From the NCBI GenBank assembly GCA_963920635.1, contig OY987303.1, forward strand, positions 13,308,175 through 13,372,174: 64,000 nt of DNA, in the 5' to 3' direction. The translations under genes were made by a program, and so were the position numbers. Source of the DNA: Pseudeuparius sepicola. Lineage: Eukaryota; Arthropoda; Insecta; Coleoptera; Anthribidae. The notes beneath the pieces were generated by a model. It searched no databases, had not been told where the DNA came from, and worked only from the letters and a program-made list of their open reading frames with translations. This document shows positions 55,939 through 64,000 of this stretch, in pieces; within the stretch, counting starts at the first letter, position 1, and every line of letters begins with the position of its first letter.

Positions 55939-57584
55939 TATGCCACATAATTTGGCACTCCATTAGGCCCAACGAATACAAAGTTTGGCTTCGATTTATT
56001 TATTATTTATTCAAATTTTCAATATTTTTCTGAAAATTTCAACATTCTGTAACTTCTGTAAGAAACAATGTTCATATGAACTTTCTTTTCTTAAAATCGA
56101 CCCAGGAATCTTCCTCTACAATGTTGTGACGTACTTTATTAACACCCTGTATAGATGTTATATATTTCGTCCAGCTGTTTGGAAGATATTCAATCTTGAA
56201 ACTATGCACTGTTGATGATGACCATTGAAAATAAAATAAAACCTTTGCGGGTATACCTAGGTACTTTATATTAGAAGAAAATATCACAAATGACGATGAG
56301 GATTCGCCCTTAAAATATGACTGCCTCATTTCCGCTTATTCAAAATTTTATTATACAGCCTACTATTTAAAAAATTGCCAAACCAAGTATTATATATATT
56401 GCTGAAAGGCCCTTTTTGAAAACCACAAGTACCTACCTATAGTTTGTCACACAGTTGAACACCCTGTATAATTTTTCACATAGATATTGGTTAAAAAGTA
56501 CACGTTTCGATCTATTTTTTTTTATTTGATATTTTTTCTTGGTCAAAAATAAAAAAGTTAAGGGGAAACCTTGAAAACGGGTAGATATCGAAGTTAAACA
56601 AGAGTAAGTAACTTTTTCGATGCAGAGCAGAATGCTTTCAGATTTCTTGTAAATTCTTATTTGTTGTGCCAAAAACGTGTTAAGCTCCCGCTCCCATTTT
56701 GGAAGCTATACTATACCTATAATTACATATCTTACCTTTCGCCTTACCTAGGTATATTATGCTTTTTCAATTCCTGAAATTAATAGGAACAAGATACACA
56801 ACTAACTACCTACCTAATTGACAGATTTATCCATGGGAAAATTGCCAATTGTAGGAAAAAATCTCTATTGCCCTTGCCTTGTAGGTTTATACCTACTTAT
56901 AGGTAGCTACAGATTTGACAGAATATGCAAATCCTAAATTTCTATTAATCTAATTTTGTGGGAAATGGTATTTACTACTATTTCAAAATACTCTTTTGAT
57001 AAAGTTTTCTGTCATTAATGTCTGTGTCTTAAATGCATTATGCAATTTATTATTATCTACTCGAATCTACTGTGAAAATAACGAAATAAATAAAAGAGAA
57101 TTACATACACTTATTTTGTAATAACCTAATAATAACTAGGTAGCTCCGAGGGTACTAGGTAGGTAGTGGGTGTGGGTATACAGACTCCCAGTTCTCTATT
57201 CTCTGGTTTATAATAAATTCTGCTTGTTCCCTCTATTTTGGATCTTAATTGGCCCGCATATTATGGATAATCGATTTTATACGAGATACCTACCTATAGT
57301 GAACCTAATTGGTTTTCTTGTCCCCAATAAATTTTTGTTTGTTGGATTTCCCAAACTATTTAGTTAGGTATGGGAAAAGAAGATAGATGGAAAGTGAGTT
57401 TTTTTAAACATTTCTGGAAATTTTATGCTTTCTTAGGTTGGGATTGAAATACATGTTTTCCGCAAGAATATCCGATGAGTATATGCATAGGTACCTAATA
57501 ATTGTCCGGTTCTCTAGGTAGGTATAACTTTTTCTTCAGATAAGTTTTATTTTTTATTTGTTTGAAGATAAAATGAATTTAAAT

Positions 57585-57616
57585 AAATAAATAAAAAATA
57601 AATAAATAAATAAAAT
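57585..57616. repeat. AAAT simple repeat
   Basis: A run of AAATAAAT units, ordinary microsatellite. Confidence 0.85.
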
Positions 57617-57749
57617 GACAAAAACTCAAAATCAGGTACCTACATATCATATTTTCAAAACAGTTTTCTCTCCTACTTGATTGAGACCCACATACCATAC
57701 CAATTTAACCCTTTACCATCGTCCATCCTGCTCCTGAAGAATATCTTAC

Positions 57750-58560
57750 CACCCCTTTTCCGCTCCTACTGCGGCGCAGGTACCACCCGCCGCCGCCCCA
57801 GCGAAAACCCAAAACAATTACGCAACGAGACAAAGGACTAATCAAAATCAAGAGCCCGCAGCCGATGCCAGCCGGCCGCCCGGCCGCTGCTACGCAGCCT
57901 TGCTACGGCGCTGCTACGCCGTCCCCCGCGTCGCCTCCACCTCTCCTCCGGCTCGGAAAAAACAAGCGACGAACGCCTCCAGCGCCCCCTAGGATCCCCA
58001 CGGGTCCGGGGGGCCCGGGTACCACCAGCCGGCGCTCCGCTGACGCACGGCGTTGCCGCCTGTCGCCTCTATGCATCCGCTTGCGAGCTTCTAACCGCAA
58101 AAATACTTCGGGGGGACGCGTTTCAGACGCGGTTTCAGCGAGAAAACACGCCGAAACGCAATAAAAAACCACTCGGTAGGGTGTGCGGGGTGTACGCAAT
58201 CGTGCGGGGAAGGGGATATCGTGCAACTACGCCAGAAAATGACAAAAACTATGGCGAATGTTAATGACCTGGTAGCGAGTTTCCTCGGCGTGAAAACACG
58301 GTTAAATGCCGACGAATCGCCGATTTTTCCGCATATTTTCCACAACAAAACGTCACATTCGCAATATTTGATGCAAAATCTACGTAAAAATGGGTGGAAA
58401 TACCTGAAATAACTACGAAAAGTGGGGTTTCGTGACTTACCCTGAATTGTTGAACACAAACGCCACCTATCTAAAATGCGTCGTCGCTTGAACGAAAAGC
58501 ACGTACTCCATCAACGAAGCCGAACGCCGCCGAGCGCTACCGAACTTAGTCGGACGCTCA
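57750..58560. promoter_or_regulatory. GC/CpG-rich island, candidate promoter
   Basis: Strong rise in G+C and CpG against an AT-rich background, with many CGCC/GCCG runs. The 99-codon and 107-codon overlapping frames on opposite strands are low-complexity Pro/Arg/Ala and look like by-products of composition. With the minus-strand donor at 58441/58440 this suits a promoter plus first exon. Confidence 0.5.
58441..58560 (-). other. Candidate 5' noncoding exon of the minus-strand gene
   Basis: A near-consensus donor CAGG|GTAAGT ends this stretch. Upstream bases are CpG-rich and hold no long frame with an ATG. Spliced to the acceptor at 52794, it would place the coding ATG 24 bases into exon 2. 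The start of transcription cannot be fixed from sequence. Confidence 0.4.
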
Positions 58561-58699
58561 TGTCTGCTACAGAAACGGCCAACAAAACTATTGAAAATTA
58601 TTACAAAATAAACGGTTTGGACCCGATTTTTCGACTGATTTAACTGGAAACCAACGTTACCGAACAGAATATGCAAAAATGTTTAGGTTTTTCGAGCTA

Positions 58700-61600
58700 G
58701 TTACGACCAAAAACCGAAAAATAGCACAGTGCGAGGCCACGCGGCGTGACTCAATTTTTACAATTATTATTTTCAACTTGTCACGTAGTTGAGATAGCGT
58801 CGTTGTTCTTTAGCCAGGAATCGTCGGGCTAGTTCGCATTTCTGCCGCCAGGGCGGATATGGCAATGCAACAGATAATTAATTTTCCAAGCCCAAACCGG
58901 TGGGTTCAAGGACCAAGCTCTTTATTTTTTAGCATTGCGTTGATAGGAGTTTTATGATATTTTCTTTTCGCTTGGCATTTGGCATGATGGCGGCGTGGAA
59001 AGAAAGAAGAATGGGGGAGCATAAACCCTTTTGCGAATTAAATGAACTTACCTATGTACTTACCTACATATAATCACGTGGCACTTGTACGTAGTGTAAT
59101 AGTAATAAGAAACTAATAATATATTATTATTAGGTATAGTTTCAGGGCGTACTTATGTGGAAGGTCAAATTAAGGTCGAGTATGCTATAAATAAGGTTGT
59201 TACAATTCGTTAAGTCTAATCATTGGCGGAATTAACAGTATAAAAATAAAATATGGACAGATTTTTTTTGGATAATTTTTGAAAAATTAGTTTCTCTTGT
59301 TTTTTTTTCAATGAAATTTTTATTTCATCAAAAAAAAACACGGAGGCTTTGTTCCAAAGGTCTGTTTTGAAGACTTATTTTACATAGGTAGGTACATAGA
59401 TTCACGAAATTTTTCTTCAGAAATTTTCATAAAAGTATATGAAGAATATTATATGCAGCATATTTTTCTATTATTGACAACTTTTTGTGAATTGTAAATT
59501 CTGAATTTTGAAAGGAGCCTCAGTTCTTAGAAAGAGGCGTTAATTATCGATTATTAACTACAGAGGACATAACAATATATTCGTGTCCATTTCACACGTT
59601 TTCATAATTTTTCACGATTCAGCTAGTGTAAAGTCATTAGAAAACTTATTTGGATATATGGAGGCATTTTGAGCAAAAGCCATCTAAACTGCCATGTTTC
59701 CTTAAATATCGTATCAATATCCTAAAACTTTGTAAAATATATCCTCTGAATTCTCGACACATAACTAAGGCTCTCACACACAACCACTCACAGCAGAAAC
59801 ATTATTTATTTTAGGTAGTTTATCATTTCAAAATTTCAAAATCATTGATACACCTATTGACCATTACAATAAAAAAGTATGAAAAAATATCATATTGTGT
59901 TTGAGAGATACTTTTTATGTACCTAGATACACATATCTAGATACTTACAAAAATCAGGATCTGCTTTAGTACCTATCTAGATCCTTTTGAAAGTATCAAG
60001 ATACTTAGATACTAGATACATTTTTTAGCCAAAATGCCAAGGTGTGCCACGTACCTATATTTAATTTAAAAAATAAACAATACAAATAATAAAATGGGGT
60101 GTGATTTAGTGATTTTTTTAAAATACCGTACATAAGGTACCTACTCAGTGCTCACTTTGGAGTGACGTACACGGTAAACTACTAACCCACAACTTGTTTT
60201 GATTAGTCACAATCTAAACTTCACATTCGTCTAAACAATTCTACTTTACCTGCACACACACTTGTTTCATTAATATCTAAGTAGATAAGTATATTGATTG
60301 CCTTATGAGGTCTGAAATTTTCTTAATTAAGATAGTATCTGAAAGTATCTGGAAGTACCTAGATACTTTTTTAACGTATCTGTATCTGTACCCAGATACT
60401 TTGGAAAAAATATATGTGTTACATCACTGGGTATAAGCTAGAAAAGGTATTGCGTATTGTCATCAAAAACCAAAAATATCAATGCCTAGCTCTATTATTG
60501 TTGTTGTTTTTTTTATAATTTTTCCATGAATTCATTTAGGATATATTTTTTGTTACTATAATGACATTCTAGAACATTAAATTTGTTTAAAATATAATAG
60601 TTACAATATTAATCCAATAGTGTTTTTAATTAGAATATAAGAAAACAATATTTTTCCCGAATTATACTTAACTGCATTTCTGGAATTTAAAATTGTTGAC
60701 TACTTGTTCTTCGTGATTTTCACAATTGAAAATTGAAATGAAATCTTTTTTACGTAGTTTTGCATCTTAAATAGTTTTTCTAAGGTAGTCGGTCAGATCT
60801 TCAACTTTGCTTGCAATGAATAGGAATCAGTTAAGTCGCTATAATCAAATATCTGAAATGGACTTCAAACTACCAGTGCTTGAAAAAATTTGATGTCATT
60901 TTCTCTTCATTTTTGGAACTTTACATGGCCCCTAATTTCAGATATATTCAATTGGTCGACCTATTGCGTTACTGTATGTACGGTATATGGAAAGGCGTAA
61001 CGTTTGTTAGCTATTCTTAGTCCTAATTGCGATATTTAAAAAATAACTATCTTGGTTTTGCTCTTGCCATAGATTTTTCATATTGACAACTTTGTTAGAA
61101 GAAGAAGATCCCGGTAGCATGTTATTATTTGGGTATATACGTACGTTTTTCGAAGTTGAAGCACTTAACAGGTAGGTACTTTAGTTGCTTTCTCTTTATT
61201 TTTTATAGTCGATACTTATTTTTAAGTTTTGAAATGCCAAAAAAAAATTCAAAGTAGATACCTACTTTGCAAAGAACTGTTTCAGTACTTCGAAAAGAAC
61301 TGTTTCATTTTCATTGTTAGGTATACAAAAGTGGGCTCTACTGAAATCTGAAAACCATGGGAAGGAAATGTGTGAAATACTTTTGAAACAGCTTTTCGCA
61401 AGTAGGTAAGTATGAAAAAGTATGAATAGAATAATTTTTCATTGACGTTTAGCATCTAGATATAGCTGCATTGTGCATCGTATTTTTCCAAAAGTAAATG
61501 GATAAGTGAAGGATTACACTTCCTAATACTCCACCTAATACTTATGTAAACTTTGTACTGGGAAAATCGCTCCATTCCGTATAATAAAAATGACACCAAA

Positions 61601-61787
61601 CGGTCAATTATAATATGGTTTCTAAGATACAGGAAAACATATAAAATAACACTTCTTGACACTTGGAAAGTAGCAGCTTAGGTACCAATAGCTAGAAATT
61701 TCGATGTATAGATGAAACTTTAACAAAATCTAAGTAATAATGTAAATAACTTTTCTTCTACTACATATTATTATATAGGCAGGTATA
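58700..61787. other. Upstream non-coding DNA
   Basis: No gene recognised. The part at 59895-60430 is rich in GATACTTAGATAC/GTATCT words, for example TATCTGTATCTGTACCCAGA, and is probably an old transposon whose ends I could not fix. Confidence 0.45.
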
Positions 61788-62439
61788 CAGGGTGTTCCTC
61801 AACCTAGACGCTTAAACTTGGGAAATTGTAGCAGAAGACAAAAATAATGGCCAATTATCGAAAAAAATGTAATAAAATATTTTTTGTTTTGGAGATTATA
61901 TCAATTTATTTCAAATTAAAAACTCAGAACTAGAATTTAGTGTAATAAAATAAAAATGATGTTTTGTTTTGTTTTTTGTTTTGACAGTTTCTCTGCCTCG
62001 CTGAATCACACGCAAAAAAACCTCATTTCCTGGATGTAATCTTTGATGAAATCTTTGGGCATAAAGATGAGATGCAGCCACTGAATTTTGATGTGCTTCT
62101 TCATATTATGCTAGTATACCATGTTCATAAGTCCACAAGTTCTTCGTTTACGAAACTACGTGCCATACTTTTGTTCTAATCGCGTGAAAATAAACACGAA
62201 TAGCGTCTTACAGTTAAGATGTCGTTGAAGACAGCTAAACAAAGTAGGTACTGCTAAATACCGTACGTGCGTGCTATCATGACGTGTTATCATCTTAATT
62301 TTTTATTACCTGCAAAAGTTTTTTCACTGTATCTCCAAAACAAAAAAATATTTTATTATTATTTTTTTCGATAATTGGCTATTATTTGTCCTCTGCTACA
62401 ATTTCACAAGTTTATGCGTATAGGCTGAGGAACACCCTG
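61788..62439 (-). mobile_element. CAGGGTG foldback element retaining a DUF4817 helix-turn-helix fragment
   Basis: The ends CAGGGTGTTCCTCAACCTA and AGGCTGAGGAACACCCTG are flanked by TA (61786-61787 and 62440-62441). The minus strand at about 62115-61980 encodes EEAHQNSVAASHLYAQRFHQ and HPGNEVFLRVIQRGRETV, the N-terminal helix-turn-helix (DUF4817 type) found in many insect Tc1/mariner-superfamily transposases. The catalytic part is absent. Confidence 0.8.
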
Positions 62440-62441
62440 TA

Positions 62442-64000
62442 TTTGACGTTTTCCTCACAATATAGAAAACGGATAAGTAGTAGGTAAGTAGGAAATTCCA
62501 GTTAACTGAACGGCTCTAATTTGATATCTATCCTAGGTCCTAGCACCGATAACATTAACTCTGTTAATGTTCGGTGGTCCTAGGTAGGATATCAAGAAAT
62601 CAACCAATTATACAAATCAAGCAGCCCTTAAATTTATTTTATTCCAAGGTTAGAGTGATCTGTCAAATAATTTTCAACGTACGCATACGGTGTCAGGCGT
62701 ATCCATCGTCCTCGTGCAATATGGACAACATATTATATACACTCCTGTCGTACAAACTACTATTTTACTAACGTAAAATCTCCAGCTCACATTTTGTGAC
62801 TTCCGGGTTGGCCGGAAGTGATAACCGCGACCCACTTCAAACCGGAAGACCCCCATAAAATTTGTATTTGTCATCGGATTTTGAAAGTTTTTTAACGATA
62901 AAACTTTACTTTAGGGCAAAACAGCACATTCTATTTTAAAAAAACCCCCATTTATTAAGTCAATTTTCAAAATACTATATTAGTGACTTTTTATTAAAAT
63001 TCTGGCGTTACTTCAAACCTCTATATACCAAATTTCACAGATGTTTTTTCGAACAAATGTTTTTTGGAACAGATGTTTTCGAACAAAATTCCGCAACCCC
63101 ATCGGTTAATCTAATAATTTCTACCTTTTCTGCTGCTACATAATTTTCATTATCTATTTTTTTACGTTAAACAATAGGTACATCTGTTACACAATCTACC
63201 TAAATTTTTCGTGTTTTTAATGGCTACTTTGATTTTTCCAATTATTTTGCCATGTCTTCCGCTGTTTTATTATTCTTACAAACGGTCTTAAATCGATCAT
63301 CTTTTAGCACGTTTTCATTTATATTGTCCATATGTTTGGTAAACGTACCTACAGCGGTCTGAAGGTAGGGTCAGTTTTTTAATAAAAAAAAACCTAATAT
63401 GGCATTCTGAAAATTAATAAAAAAATAAATTTTTGTTGGTCCTTACCAAAAACAGTTCTTTGCGCGTATAAGTATATTCAACAAAGGAAAGAAAGCTCGT
63501 CGTCACACCAGTAAATAGATTATTATTATTACAAAGGAATTGAAGAAATAGAAAGAAATTACTCATTAAAGTGCCGCTAAAAATGGTTTTAATTACATCT
63601 GTTCTTACCTGTTGAATGTTGAATTTAGATGCTTGTAATACTGGGTTTTACTAACTCGGCACTGCCCATATTTATTACTCAAATTCTCCGAAATAATTAA
63701 TGGAAATGACTTTAAACTAAAAAATAAATTAGTCTCCATATTCTGTAGGTACTTAGTGACACAACATTGTCAAGTCTAATTTTTAGAAATCAAGGAAACC
63801 TTGATTCATTTAATAGACAACGAGGTCACCATACAACCTCGTTGTTTATTAACAACCATGATTGTTATTATATTCTTAAGAATCTCCAAGAAAATGGGAT
63901 ATATGGCAACATTGACACCATTAGATAGTGAAAAGAATAGGCCTCACTTTGAAAGGTATATAAATGCTGGGTCCCCCTTTTTTAAAGAATGTCTGGTATA
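62442..64000. other. Non-coding tail of the window
   Basis: A 74-bp hairpin lies at 62520-62593 (TTGATATCTATCCTAGG facing CCTAGGTAGGATATCAA, with GTTAAT/ATTAAC at the loop). GACTTCCGGGTTGGCCGGAAG near 62800 is a second short palindrome. Nothing else was recognised. Confidence 0.55.

Larger units (their letters stand above)
52793..58440. other. Probable first intron / upstream region of the minus-strand gene
   Basis: On the minus strand a CTTTCAG|GGCTTG acceptor lies at 52795-52794, 24 bases before the ATG, and a strong donor CAGG|GTAAGT lies at 58441/58440. The region between has repeats (54249, 54907, 55257) and no convincing coding frame. An alternative reading is a proximal promoter near 52.8-52.9 kb. 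Confidence 0.45.

Noticed and set aside
55723..55981. Three overlapping heptapeptide-repeat frames on both strands
   Set aside because: Open only because the 21-bp repeat unit is a multiple of three; not a structural protein gene.
57865..58226. Overlapping 99- and 107-codon frames on opposite strands in the GC-rich island
   Set aside because: Low-complexity Pro/Arg/Ala translations produced by CpG-rich composition; no homologous domain and no supporting splice sites.

Overview
The window is insect nuclear DNA: AT-rich, intron-rich, with GT-AG introns, 8-bp-duplication hAT relics and many foldback MITEs. A beetle or hemipteran is plausible, but the sequence does not settle the order. Three protein-coding genes can be assembled exon by exon, with reading phase preserved across every junction.

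(1) Plus strand, 1135-20092: a FOXN3/CHES-1-like forkhead transcription factor in four visible exons (486 codons from the ATG at 1155; the first exon is open to its 5' splice site, so an upstream coding exon outside the window is possible). (2) Plus strand, 24775-38255: a ZFYVE1/DFCP1 orthologue in eight exons (686 codons), with an N-terminal P-loop nucleotide-binding domain, cysteine-rich middle modules and two C-terminal FYVE fingers split by a 7.4-kb intron. (3) Minus strand, 52769-43322: a nine-exon gene for a predicted 1717-residue, highly charged nuclear-type protein with a cysteine/histidine-rich core, which I could not assign to a named family. Its likely 5' noncoding exon lies in a GC-rich, CpG-rich island near 58.4 kb. 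Genes 2 and 3 converge across about 5 kb of repeat-filled DNA (38256-43321).

Most of the rest is mobile DNA. There are hAT relics with intact 8-bp target duplications (5323-6208, 7020-8886, 14514-15644), a Crypton tyrosine-recombinase relic (10690-11594), a LINE 3' end (9868-10330), a PIF/Harbinger relic with a TAA duplication (31091-32090), a Tc1/mariner-superfamily transposase fragment (45710-45960), and a family of TA-flanked foldback elements, several ending in CAGGGTG (12800-14306, 17100-18462, 35942-37166, 61788-62439). Smaller palindromic MITEs and tRNA-like repeats also occur. Several insertions start within about 35-110 bp of exon splice donors.

The most notable find lies in the ZFYVE1 intron between the two FYVE exons. 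It is a 298-bp unit repeated three times in tandem, plus an inverted fourth copy, and each unit carries a recognisable type I hammerhead self-cleaving ribozyme. The whole block is flanked by a 12/13-bp direct repeat, as expected for a retroposed hammerhead circular RNA element (an animal retrozyme). The three direct copies have a complete ribozyme on the minus strand, antisense to the host gene. The single host-sense copy has a core G12-to-A change and has lost half of stem I.
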